Made by a program: the position numbers and the translations under genes. Below are positions 20,096 to 28,419 of a stretch of DNA of 64,000 nt, one piece after another (the first letter of the stretch is position 1; each line of letters opens with the position of its first letter). Origin of the DNA: Pseudoxanthomonas sp. GM95 (GTDB lineage Bacteria; Pseudomonadota; Gammaproteobacteria; Xanthomonadales; Xanthomonadaceae); assembly GCF_900109775.1 (NCBI RefSeq), contig NZ_FOAX01000002.1, forward strand, positions 1,488,001-1,552,000, written 5' to 3'. The notes beneath the pieces were generated by a model. It was not told the DNA's origin, did no database searches, and saw nothing but the letters and a program-made list of their open reading frames with translations.

Positions 20096-21661
20096 ATGAC
20101 CAACATCCATAACGACAAGATCCTGATCCTCGACTTCGGCGCGCAGTACACGCAGCTGATCGCCCGACGCATCCGCGAGATTGGCGTCTATTGCGAAATC
20201 TGGGCGTGGGACCACGACCCGAGCGAGATCGCGGCCTTCGGCGCCAAGGGCATCATTCTGTCCGGTGGCCCGGAATCGACCACGCTGCCGGGCGCGCCTG
20301 CCGCGCCGCAGGAAGTGTTCGACAGCGGCCTGCCGGTGTTCGGCATCTGCTACGGCATGCAGACTCTGGCCGCGCAGCTCGGTGGCGCAACCGAAGCGGC
20401 CGACCAGCGCGAGTTCGGCCATGCCGAAGTCGACGTGATCGCCCCCGATGCGCTGTTCGCCGGTCTGTCCGACCACGGCGGCGCACCGAAGTTGAATGTG
20501 TGGATGAGCCACGGCGATCACGTCTCCAAGGCGCCGCCCGGCTTCACCATCACCGCGACGACCGACCGCATTCCCGTGGCTGCGATGGCCAATGAGGAAA
20601 AGCGTTGGTACGGCGTGCAGTTCCATCCGGAAGTCACTCATACCCTGCAGGGTCAGACCCTGCTGCGCCGCTTCGTGGTCGATGTGTGCGGCTGCCAGAC
20701 GCTGTGGACCGCCGCCAACATCATCGACGACCAGATCGCGCGCGTGCGCGAGCAGGTGGGCGATGACGAAGTGATCCTCGGCCTGTCCGGCGGCGTCGAT
20801 TCGTCGGTGGTTGCGGCGCTGCTGCACAAGGCGATCGGCGACAAGCTGACCTGCGTCTTCGTCGATACCGGCCTGCTGCGCTGGCAGGAAGGCGACCAGG
20901 TGATGGCGATGTTCGCCGAGCACATGGGCGTCAAGGTGATCCGTGTGAATGCGGCCGATCGCTACTTCGCCAAGCTGGAAGGCGTCAGCGATCCGGAAGC
21001 CAAGCGCAAGATCATCGGTAACCTGTTCGTGGACATCTTCGATGAGGAGTCCAACAAACTGTCCAATGCCAAGTGGCTGGCGCAGGGCACGATCTATCCC
21101 GACGTGATCGAGTCGGCCGGCAGCAAGACCGGCAAGGCGCACGTCATCAAGAGCCACCACAATGTCGGTGGCCTGCCCGAGCACATGAAGCTCGGCCTGG
21201 TGGAGCCGCTGCGCGAGCTGTTCAAGGACGAAGTGCGTCGCCTCGGCGTCGAACTCGGCCTGCCGCGCAGCATGGTCTACCGCCATCCGTTCCCAGGCCC
21301 GGGCCTGGGCGTGCGCATCCTGGGCGAAGTGAAGCGTGAGTACGCCGAACTGCTGGCCAAGGCCGATGCGATCTTCATCGACGAGCTGCGCAAGGCCGAT
21401 CTGTACGACAAGACCAGCCAGGCCTTCGCGGTGTTCCTGCCGGTCAAATCGGTCGGCGTGGTCGGCGACGCGCGTGCGTACGAGTGGGTGATCGCGCTGC
21501 GCGCGGTGGAGACCATCGACTTCATGACCGCGCACTGGGCGCACCTGCCGTACGACTTCCTCGGCACGGTGAGCAACCGCATCATCAATGAACTCCGCGG
21601 CGTCTCGCGCGTGGTCTACGACATCAGCGGCAAGCCACCGGCCACGATCGAGTGGGAGTGA
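20096..21661 (+). CDS. guaA: GMP synthase (glutamine-hydrolysing)
   Basis: 521 residues. An N-terminal class I glutamine amidotransferase has nucleophile Cys in GICYGMQ and catalytic His/Glu in QFHPEV. An ATP pyrophosphatase domain has the PP-loop LSGGVDSSV, and a dimerisation domain ends in PPATIEWE. The 3' end is complete. This end is a known integration hotspot for genomic islands, and a tyrosine integrase gene begins about 300 bases downstream in atypical AT-rich DNA. Confidence 0.97.
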   Translation: MTNIHNDKILILDFGAQYTQLIARRIREIGVYCEIWAWDHDPSEIAAFGAKGIILSGGPESTTLPGAPAAPQEVFDSGLPVFGICYGMQTLAAQLGGATEAADQREFGHAEVDVIAPDALFAGLSDHGGAPKLNVWMSHGDHVSKAPPGFTITATTDRIPVAAMANEEKRWYGVQFHPEVTHTLQGQTLLRRFVVDVCGCQTLWTAANIIDDQIARVREQVGDDEVILGLSGGVDSSVVAALLHKAIGDKLTCVFVDTGLLRWQEGDQVMAMFAEHMGVKVIRVNAADRYFAKLEGVSDPEAKRKIIGNLFVDIFDEESNKLSNAKWLAQGTIYPDVIESAGSKTGKAHVIKSHHNVGGLPEHMKLGLVEPLRELFKDEVRRLGVELGLPRSMVYRHPFPGPGLGVRILGEVKREYAELLAKADAIFIDELRKADLYDKTSQAFAVFLPVKSVGVVGDARAYEWVIALRAVETIDFMTAHWAHLPYDFLGTVSNRIINELRGVSRVVYDISGKPPATIEWE

Positions 21662-21703
21662 ATTTGGCTCTTTTCAGGACGATTCGAGGCTGTTGAGAAA
21701 GCG

Positions 21704-21745
21704 AGGCAACGAATTGATTTTGAAGAAAATTCGTTGCCTTTTTTA
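21704..21745 (+). terminator. Intrinsic terminator after guaA
   Basis: A 12-bp perfect stem AGGCAACGAATT / AATTCGTTGCCT (21704-21715 with 21728-21739) with a 12-base loop is followed by a run of T. It lies 43 bases after the guaA stop. If the island boundary is correct, this terminator is supplied by the island. Confidence 0.88.
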
Positions 21746-21774
21746 TCGGCAGCTATTCGCGCCAAGCAAAATCT

Positions 21775-21943
21775 TTTGACGTTAAATTTGGCGGTGTGTT
21801 TTTTCGTTCTGGCTGTGATCCAAGAATTTACTATTGAGACCGAGCCGGTCTTTGACGGTAAACCACTCATAGGAAAAGCTTTTTATTAGGGCTTTTCTGG
21901 CATCTGCAGGTCTTCTGAGCCCTGACGGTAAGAAATACCGTCA
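21775..21943. promoter_or_regulatory. Putative integrase arm-type sites / integrase operator
   Basis: TTTGACGTTAAA (about 21775-21786), TTTGACGGTAAA (21851-21862) and TGACGGTA (21923-21930) are directly repeated. TACCGTCA (21936-21943) is a perfect inverted copy of the last one, 5 bases away. Spaced copies of a short motif between the att core and int are expected for lambda/P4-like recombinase arm sites. The palindromic pair 20 bases before the int start could also autoregulate int. Confidence 0.55.
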
Positions 21944-21963
21944 TCACCAGGAGAAAGCCGCGC

Positions 21964-23220
21964 ATGCTGACTGACACCGCTCTACGCAAGATCAAGCCCA
22001 AGTCCAAGAGCTACAAGGCCTTTGACCGGGACGGAATGTACGTGACGGTCTCGCCGCAGGGCACCGTCACCTTCCGGTACGACTACCGCCTCCACGGGCG
22101 CCGCGAGACCGTCACCATCGGAAGATATGGGGCCGACGGTATTTCGCTGTTGGAGGCGCGCGAAAAACTGATGGAAGCCCGAAAGACCGTCGCCCAGGGA
22201 CGATCACCGGCGCTGGAAAAGCAGCGCGAAAAACGCCGTCTGTGCGTCACATTGACCTTCGGGCAGCTGACCGAAAACTGGCTGTCCAAGGCCAGGATGG
22301 CCGACAGCACCAAGGCCATGCGAAAGCACGTCATCGATCGGGACATCCTGCCGGTCTTCAAGAACCGTCTACTCCATGAGGTCACCTCGGATGACCTGCG
22401 CGCGCTGTGCATGCAGGTCAAGGACCGCGGGGCGCCAGCCACGGCTGTGCACATCCGGGACATCGTCAAACAGATCTTCATCTTCGCCAGGCTGCATGGC
22501 GAGAAGGTGGACAACCCCGCAGACGATGTGGCCTCGTCATCGATCGCCACCTTCGTGCCCAAGGACCGCGCGCTGTCCCCTGAGGAGATCCGGCTGATGG
22601 TAATTAAGCTGGATGAGGTGCCGACCTACGCAACGATCCGGCTTGCGCTACGCCTGATCCTGCTGACGCTGGTGCGCAAGAGCGAGCTGACCCAGGCGAC
22701 ATGGGCAGAGGTCGATTTCCAGGCCGCGACCTGGACGGTCCCCAAGGAGCGTATGAAGGGACGCAATGCGCATGTGATCTATCTCTCGCGCCAGGCGATG
22801 GACATCCTGGTGACCCTGCACACCTACGCGGCAGGCTCAAAATACTTGCTTCCTTCCCGCTACAACGCCGACAGCTGCATTTCCTCTGCAACCTTGAACC
22901 GGATCACCTTGCTGGTCACGGAGCGTGCCAAGGCCGAAAAGCTGCCCCTGGAGTCATTCACCGTGCATGACCTGCGCAGGACAGGCTCGACCCTGTTGAA
23001 TGAGGCTGGGTTCAATCGGGACTGGATCGAGAAATGCCTGGCGCACGAGGATGGGCGCTCTTCCAGGTCGGTCTACAACAAGGCCGAGTACGCCGAGCAA
23101 CGGCGACACATGCTGCAAGAGTGGGCTGACATGATCGATGCCTGGGTCAGTGGGAAACTGCACGTGCCGAAGCTGATGCCGGAGAACGTCGTCGTGCCGA
23201 AGTTGAGCGCGACAGCCTGA
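21964..23220 (+). CDS. int: P4-type tyrosine integrase
   Basis: 418 residues. It has an N-terminal arm-DNA-binding DUF4102 domain (about 1-90; LTDTALRKIKPKSKSYKAFD), a core-binding domain (about 100-190) and a C-terminal catalytic domain. The catalytic set is visible: Arg in LVRKSEL, Lys in ERMKGR, His-x-x-Arg in HDLRRT, a final His in LAHED and nucleophile Tyr in YNKAEYAEQRR. It should integrate and excise the island at guaA. A GGAGAAAG ribosome-binding site precedes ATG 21964. Confidence 0.94.
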   Translation: MLTDTALRKIKPKSKSYKAFDRDGMYVTVSPQGTVTFRYDYRLHGRRETVTIGRYGADGISLLEAREKLMEARKTVAQGRSPALEKQREKRRLCVTLTFGQLTENWLSKARMADSTKAMRKHVIDRDILPVFKNRLLHEVTSDDLRALCMQVKDRGAPATAVHIRDIVKQIFIFARLHGEKVDNPADDVASSSIATFVPKDRALSPEEIRLMVIKLDEVPTYATIRLALRLILLTLVRKSELTQATWAEVDFQAATWTVPKERMKGRNAHVIYLSRQAMDILVTLHTYAAGSKYLLPSRYNADSCISSATLNRITLLVTERAKAEKLPLESFTVHDLRRTGSTLLNEAGFNRDWIEKCLAHEDGRSSRSVYNKAEYAEQRRHMLQEWADMIDAWVSGKLHVPKLMPENVVVPKLSATA

Positions 23221-23352
23221 AAGCGTTGATGGGTTGTCACTTGACAACCTGGCCAGTTCCCCGGCACGCTCGCGCATTGCGGCGTGGCCCGGATAGCTGC
23301 ACCACGCGTCCAAAGTAGCGAAAGGCTGGCGGCGATGCCAAGGAGTAGCGCG

Positions 23353-23877
23353 ATGGAATACACCTTCACCTTGAAGTACCAACTTGGCGACGACGACCGC
23401 GACCCGGACATGCTGGTTGAGCGATTGGGCGAAGCCGGCTGCGACGATGCCCTGGTCGGCATCGGTCAGCCTGGGCGGCTGGCGCTGGAGTTCACCCGCG
23501 AGGCGGCCGACGCAGAGGCCGCCGTGCGTAGTGCGTTGACGGCCGTACGCAGTGCCATACCGTCGGCCAAGCTGATCGAAGTGGCACCTGATCTGGTCGG
23601 GCTGACCGACGTGGCCGACATCGTGGGTGTGTCCCGGCAGAACATGCGCAAGCTCATGCTTGCACATCCGGGTAGCTTTCCCGCGCCGGTGCATGAGGGC
23701 AGTGCCTCGATTTGGCATCTGGCCGACGTGTTGACGTGGTTGCGGGCCAGGAGCGGCTATTTGCTGGCAGAAGAGGTGCTGGATGTGGCGCGGGTAGCGC
23801 TGCAGGTGAACGTGGCGAAAGAAGGTAAGCGTTTGCCTCGCTCTGCTTCCAAGAGCTTCCACGCCTTGGTTGGATGA
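23353..23877 (+). CDS. Island helix-turn-helix DNA-binding protein
   Basis: 174 residues from ATG 23353, preceded by AGGAG. Residues about 1-80 form an unassigned acidic region (MEYTFTLKYQLGDDDRDPDM). A MerR/AlpA-like helix-turn-helix follows near residues 85-110 (LTDVADIVGVSRQNMRKLML), with the wing-like SIWHLADVLTWLRAR. It lies 132 bases after int on the same strand. A regulatory role in the island is likely; the target is unknown. Confidence 0.75.
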   Translation: MEYTFTLKYQLGDDDRDPDMLVERLGEAGCDDALVGIGQPGRLALEFTREAADAEAAVRSALTAVRSAIPSAKLIEVAPDLVGLTDVADIVGVSRQNMRKLMLAHPGSFPAPVHEGSASIWHLADVLTWLRARSGYLLAEEVLDVARVALQVNVAKEGKRLPRSASKSFHALVG

Positions 23878-24009
23878 GGCGCGCTGCCGGCATCGCAGCT
23901 ACAGAGAAGTCAGTTGCAGATGCTGGACGTGCAGGCCTGATCGGCGTTGTTTGGAGACCTGGTCTGGGGCGTCATCCCCGGCCAGGTCTCTTGCCATGGG
24001 CCTTGGGCA

Positions 24010-24375
24010 TCAGTCTTTTAGTCGAGTTGCATGCACGGGACGTGCTTTACGCAGATTGACGTCGGGCATATGGGGTTTGGCGCGCGGTAGCTGCTTGCGT
24101 GCTTCGACCCAGGCCTGGACTTCTTCCAGGTCCCACACCACGCAGCGCGAGGTGAGGTTGAAGCGTTGCGGAAACTCGCCGCGGCGCTCCAGGTGGTAGA
24201 CCGTGCTTTGTGCCAAGGGAACGATCTGGTGCAACTCGTGACGCCGGATCGTGCGCCGGAACGGCAGCGAAGCGTTCTGCGGGAACTGTGGCATCTCGTG
24301 ATACTGGCTTGAACCGGGCAGCGGCAAGGTCCCGGGGACCTGCGCTGTGCACTTGTGCTGAATGGTGGTCGCCAT
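24010..24375 (-). CDS. AlpA-family island regulator
   Basis: 121 residues from ATG 24375. After about 40 unassigned residues comes an AlpA/MerR-type domain: RTIRRHELHQIVPLAQSTVY is the helix-turn-helix, then HLERRGEFPQRFNLTSRCV, then WDLEEVQAWVEARK. AlpA proteins activate integrase or excision genes of P4-like elements. It is convergent with the preceding helix-turn-helix gene. An in-frame upstream start at 24441 would add 22 residues. Confidence 0.85.
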   Translation of the reverse strand: MATTIQHKCTAQVPGTLPLPGSSQYHEMPQFPQNASLPFRRTIRRHELHQIVPLAQSTVYHLERRGEFPQRFNLTSRCVVWDLEEVQAWVEARKQLPRAKPHMPDVNLRKARPVHATRLKD

Positions 24376-24657
24376 CGTGCTTCCATGAGTGTGGATCGTG
24401 GCTAGATGCTGGCTATTGCCAGGCGTTGCATCAACCTGCACGAGCTAAGTCCAGCAAGTCCAAGAGGGTTGTCCGAACGGCCGGTTCTGCATCGTCGCGC
24501 CGTTGGTAGCAGGACAAGTCTCCAGATAGATGTATTGGTCTGGGCGATCACTTACAGGACGAGCACATGGGCCTGGCCACGCCACCCTGATAGCAATTGC
24601 GATCGTGCAGAGCCCCGGCAAAGCCGGGAGTTGCCGTGTCTGTAAGGAACCCAAGCC

Positions 24658-25794
24658 ATGAATCTGTCCTCGCGTCCACGCGCAGCTTCTGCCGTGGCTC
24701 CGTCTCGTTCCACGATCGGCGTGCTCCAGGCCGGGCGCGCCATTGCGGCGCTTGCTGTCGTATTCAGCCACACGCTTCCGGCCACACAGACCTTCGTCGA
24801 GCAGGTGCCTGAGCCTATTCAGGCGATCGTCTCGAAGGGTTATCTGGGCGTGGATTTTTTCTTTGTGCTGTCCGGCTTCATCATCTTCTACATCAACCGG
24901 CACTTCATCGGGAAACAAGGCTGGCTCGGAACATACGTGGAAAGCCGGGTCACTCGGATCTACCTGCCTTACCTGCCCATCGCCGTTGCCCTGGGACTTT
25001 TCTACGTCCTGGCACCTGGCATGGGCAACGCCGGTGTGCCCTGGTCTTGGTGGGCTACGCTGACCCTGGTTCCAAATGGCCCGCACTCCACGCTCGGCGT
25101 AGCCTGGAGCCTGTCCTTCGAACTGTGCTTCTACGCTTTGGCGCTTTTGTTCCTGCGCTCTGGCAGGCCATTGCTGTGCGCAGCGCTCTGGGCATTGCTG
25201 ATCGTGGTCAGGCAGCTGACAGAGCCGGCCTTTGAGATGCCGTTTGATCTGTCTCCCGAGTCGATCCTGCTCAATCCGATCAACCTGGAGTTCGTGTTCG
25301 GGATGTTCGCCGCCCAGCTGGCGCTGAGCGGTCGGGGCCACAACGCCCTGCTGCTGACGGCTGCTGCCATATGCCTGGCTGGTTCGGCCGCCCTGGGGTT
25401 TGAACGGGTCTACTCACCGGTATTCGGTCTGGCATTGGCCTTTGCGCTAGTGCCGATGATCCGTGCCGAGTGGCGCGGCCACCTGAAGGTGGGGGCGATC
25501 TTGATGCTGCTGGGGAACGCGTCTTATGCGATCTATCTGGTGCACTTCCCACTCCTGTCGGTGACCTCCCGCATCGTTGGAGAGAGCGGACCCTTTGCCA
25601 CCTATTACGTAAGCATGCTCGTCGGCGTAGGGCTCTCGATTGTCGTGGGCGTTGCCTATCATTTGCTCTATGAGTTGCCGACCTTGCGATGGGCGCGCAA
25701 CAGGATCGCCCGAGCGTTCTGCACGCACCATGCTTGGGTGCGTCGCACATCTGGACGGGTCAGTTCTGCGGAGCGGCAAACGGTCAGTCCCTAA
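24658..25794 (+). CDS. Acyltransferase-3 family membrane protein (OafA/YrhL-like)
   Basis: 378 residues. The acyltransferase-3 signature opens the domain: GVLQAGRAIAALAVVFSHTL with the conserved His, then GYLGVDFFFVLSGFI and the RVTRIYLPYL arginine motif. About ten membrane spans follow. Such proteins O-acylate LPS O-antigen, exopolysaccharide or other surface glycans. It is the only non-mobility gene in the proposed island, where surface-modification cargo is common. A hairpin CCCGGC-AAA-GCCGGG lies at 24614-24628 just upstream. Confidence 0.88.
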   Translation: MNLSSRPRAASAVAPSRSTIGVLQAGRAIAALAVVFSHTLPATQTFVEQVPEPIQAIVSKGYLGVDFFFVLSGFIIFYINRHFIGKQGWLGTYVESRVTRIYLPYLPIAVALGLFYVLAPGMGNAGVPWSWWATLTLVPNGPHSTLGVAWSLSFELCFYALALLFLRSGRPLLCAALWALLIVVRQLTEPAFEMPFDLSPESILLNPINLEFVFGMFAAQLALSGRGHNALLLTAAAICLAGSAALGFERVYSPVFGLALAFALVPMIRAEWRGHLKVGAILMLLGNASYAIYLVHFPLLSVTSRIVGESGPFATYYVSMLVGVGLSIVVGVAYHLLYELPTLRWARNRIARAFCTHHAWVRRTSGRVSSAERQTVSP

Positions 25795-25871
25795 GAGATT
25801 CGACGGAAGCGCCGGCATGGACCACGACGCTGCCTGACTAAAGCATGCTGACTGCGCCCGGCATTCAATAG

Positions 25872-25997
25872 GAGCGCGGTTTCAACTGGAAGCGGAGCGC
25901 CAAGGCGGACATTCCGGAGTGGGATCCAAGCGGCTCGTATCGGCCTGCAGGGAAAACCCCAGGCTTGTCTGGCCTTGGGGGCCGGTTCAAGCAGTGA
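25872..25997 (+). pseudogene. Possible C-terminal gene remnant in a 477-base non-coding stretch
   Basis: Between 25795 and 26271 there is no convincing intact gene. One frame from 25872 to the TGA at 25997 reads like a protein C-terminus (NWKRSAKADIPEWDPSGSY, then GKTPGLSGLGGRFKQ). A TAG immediately precedes it and there is no ATG. It contains the GAGTGGGA octamer proposed as the right island end. It may be the stub of a gene cut by an integration or deletion event; the source family is not recognised. Confidence 0.3.
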
Positions 25998-26271
25998 TAG
26001 GGGACCTCTCGGCCTCCGCAACGCGGACGACACCACTCACCGGCTGCCGGGGTTTTTCTGCACGCGGCGCTCCCGGCTGATCCGTCCTGGTCGCTTTATC
26101 TGCACCGGCGGCCAGGCGAGTGCATTGTGGTCCGGGCTTCTTGAAGTTTGATGACAGCCCCGCGCACTTGTCCGCGAGATTTTCGGCCATGGCACCCACT
26201 GCGCCTGCTTGCCGGAAAGTTTTGCTTGATGCAATGTCGCAGCTTGGGCGCTGGATGCGCTTCGCCAGGGG

Positions 26272-27249
26272 ATGGCTGCGATGTGGGTCAAATGGATTGC
26301 ACCTGGCGTCATGTGCATGGGGCTGTCGTTGCTGATTGCGTTGCTTGTGTTGCCGATGGCACGCGCAGGGACGGTGAGTGAGAATCGCAAGGACTCGACC
26401 TATACCGTGACCGGACGGAATGGTCGCGAGATTCTCGCGTCCATGGAACGCTGGAGTCGACAGGCACGCGAGCAAATCGGCGACAAGAGTGCCAGCGAAG
26501 AAACACTCGCCGGCCTTACCCGTGCGCAGATGCAGATGTCTTACCAGGCTCATAGAACAAGCGAATCCTGCGCCGTCACCAGTGCGACCGTTCGCGTGGG
26601 AATCAGTGTCTACACACCCGCGTGGGAAGCTCCTCCTGATGCATCGCTTGATACCCGCAAGTTCTGGGCGGATTTGCATCGGCGTGTTCAGACGCACGAA
26701 GAACAACACGTCACGATCTACCGACGCTATGCCAAAAGCGTGGCCGACGCCACAGAGCGGGTCAAGGCAAAAACTTGCAAACAGGTGGAGCGGGGCGTTC
26801 AGAGGCTAGAGAAACAACTAGCCGCGCAGATGGAAAAGGCACACGCAGACTTGGACCAGGCTGACGGACATATCCGGATCAACTGGAAACAGGCCGAAGC
26901 CGCGCGCAGCGCGAGGCCCAAGTCTTCGCGTCTCACTGTCCTGTATGCATGGGGACTCGGATCTGTCGCTTACGCTGGTCTTGCCTTATTGCTATGGACT
27001 TGGCTTGGATCGACGTTGGCTCGTGCGCGCCGCTCGGTCAGAGGATTTGATCTCCAGGACGAAGCCTTGGTGGTTGTCAGCGTCATGTTGATGGCGTTGT
27101 TGCCCCCAGTTGCCCTGATCCTCGCCGGGCCGAGTGCCCTTACGCGACCTGCGTTGCTTGGTTTCCTTGTTGTCTGGATCGCCTCGATCGCTCCTTCGAT
27201 AGTCAGTGCGAGCCGGATCCTGTCCCATAGGCCGAGGCACAACCCCTAA
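26272..27249 (+). CDS. DUF922-like putative zinc protease with C-terminal membrane spans
   Basis: 325 residues. An N-terminal signal/anchor (IAPGVMCMGLSLLIALLVLP) is followed by a domain resembling DUF922, predicted secreted zinc-dependent proteases. The HExxH motif is HEEQH, in TRKFWADLHRRVQTHEEQHV near residues 130-149. A charged helical stretch (about 165-215) and two or three C-terminal membrane spans follow. It starts at ATG 26272 or 26281. It lies 109 bases upstream of the CNB-GGDEF gene. Activity is inferred from the motif only. Confidence 0.7.
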   Translation: MAAMWVKWIAPGVMCMGLSLLIALLVLPMARAGTVSENRKDSTYTVTGRNGREILASMERWSRQAREQIGDKSASEETLAGLTRAQMQMSYQAHRTSESCAVTSATVRVGISVYTPAWEAPPDASLDTRKFWADLHRRVQTHEEQHVTIYRRYAKSVADATERVKAKTCKQVERGVQRLEKQLAAQMEKAHADLDQADGHIRINWKQAEAARSARPKSSRLTVLYAWGLGSVAYAGLALLLWTWLGSTLARARRSVRGFDLQDEALVVVSVMLMALLPPVALILAGPSALTRPALLGFLVVWIASIAPSIVSASRILSHRPRHNP

Positions 27250-27358
27250 ACCCAGTACGGCGTTGCTGTTCCCCGCTGGGGCGGCTGCGGTTGTTGCTAT
27301 GCTTTCACACACTGGCTCCAAGCCGGGTTGGGGAGCAAGGGGTTATGAGGTTTGGGGT

Positions 27359-28396
27359 ATGTCCTACGATCTGACGATGCCGGAGTCCTCTGACGCCACC
27401 GCCGGCGGCTCGCGCAGGCTGGAGCACGCTGTGCTGTCGGCTGGAGAACTGGCTTTGTTTTCGGCGTTCGGCCGCGAGCGGACGTTCGGGCCGGGCGAGC
27501 TCGTGTTCGAACGAGGCCAGGTGCAGACCCAGATGTACGTGTGCCTGGAAGGCGAGGTCGACCTGGATTTCGGCGGCGACCTGATCGTCAAGCGCATCGG
27601 GCCAGGTGAGTTCTTCGGTGAACTGGGACTGCTGATTGGCGGTCATGCCCGCAGCGCCGACGCCAGGGCGGCGAAGGCCTGCAAGCTGATTGAGTTGGCC
27701 CACGAAGACTTTGAGCGCCTGGTCAGCCATGATCCGGTGGTCACCGCGCACTTCCTGCGCGGTGCCATCGTGCGCGTGGTCCACAGCGAGCGATCGCTGA
27801 TCCACCAACTGCGTCGTCGCAACCATGAAATGGAACTGGCGCTGGAGAGCCTGGACGCGACCTCGCGCCTGCTCGACCAGTCCGAAGCGCTGGCCGGTAC
27901 GGACGAATTGACCGGCCTGCACAACCGTCGCGGTCTGACCTCGTATCTGCGGGCGTGCCAGAACAATGGCGAGCGCCCAGGACTGGGGCTGCTCCTGATC
28001 GACTGCGACAAGTTCAAGCGGGTCAACGACCGCTTCGGCCATGTCGTGGGCGATCACGTGCTGCAGAACGTGGCCAAGGCGATACGCACGCAGACGCGCG
28101 AGGCCGACTTTGCCTGCAGGCTTGGTGGTGACGAGTTCTGTGTCCTGGTTCAGGCCGACAGCGCCGAGAAGCTGTTCGGGTTTGCCCAGGCGCTTTTGGA
28201 GGCGGTGAGGGTTGATTTGGCCCAGGCTGGCGAGGTCCCGCACATCTGCCCGGTCAGCATCGGAATCAGCCTGATTGAGGCCGATTCGGGCTGGAGCGAC
28301 TGGTACGTGCGCGCTGACCATGCGCTCTATGAAGCCAAGCGTCTGGGCGGCGATCGTCTGTACGGCGGTGCCGTGTTCCCGTCCGCTTCGGCCTGA
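27359..28396 (+). CDS. Cyclic-nucleotide-binding domain + GGDEF diguanylate cyclase
   Basis: 345 residues from ATG 27359. Residues about 25-140 are a CNB (CAP-type) domain with the phosphate-binding cassette GEFFGELGLLIGGHARSA. A short coiled-coil linker (HQLRRRNHEMELALESLDA) leads to a GGDEF domain with DELTGLHNRRG, intact RLGGDEFCVLV and an RxxD inhibitory site (READ) in the expected place. It should make c-di-GMP under control of a cyclic nucleotide and product feedback. It is 23 bases upstream of the cyclase-TPR gene, so co-transcription is very likely. Confidence 0.92.
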   Translation: MSYDLTMPESSDATAGGSRRLEHAVLSAGELALFSAFGRERTFGPGELVFERGQVQTQMYVCLEGEVDLDFGGDLIVKRIGPGEFFGELGLLIGGHARSADARAAKACKLIELAHEDFERLVSHDPVVTAHFLRGAIVRVVHSERSLIHQLRRRNHEMELALESLDATSRLLDQSEALAGTDELTGLHNRRGLTSYLRACQNNGERPGLGLLLIDCDKFKRVNDRFGHVVGDHVLQNVAKAIRTQTREADFACRLGGDEFCVLVQADSAEKLFGFAQALLEAVRVDLAQAGEVPHICPVSIGISLIEADSGWSDWYVRADHALYEAKRLGGDRLYGGAVFPSASA

Positions 28397-28419
28397 ATGG
28401 CTGGCGGATACCTTCAGTC

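Larger units (their letters stand above)
21650..25924. mobile_element. Small genomic island integrated at the 3' end of guaA (boundaries tentative)
   Basis: The left boundary is the guaA 3' end (GAGTGGGA at 21650-21657). The 300 bases after it are markedly AT-richer than the surroundings and carry integrase arm-site-like repeats. The interval contains an integrase, a helix-turn-helix protein, an AlpA-like regulator and an acyltransferase. The same octamer GAGTGGGA occurs at 25917-25924 in a non-coding stretch and is proposed as the right end. An 8-base match is weak, so the right limit could be elsewhere. Confidence 0.55.

Noticed and set aside
24614..24628. Terminator upstream of the acyltransferase
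   Set aside because: The CCCGGC-AAA-GCCGGG stem is only 6 bp and has no T-run, so it was mentioned but not listed as a terminator.
21650..25924. Intact prophage
   Set aside because: No capsid, terminase, tail, replication or lysis genes are present; only integration and regulatory genes.
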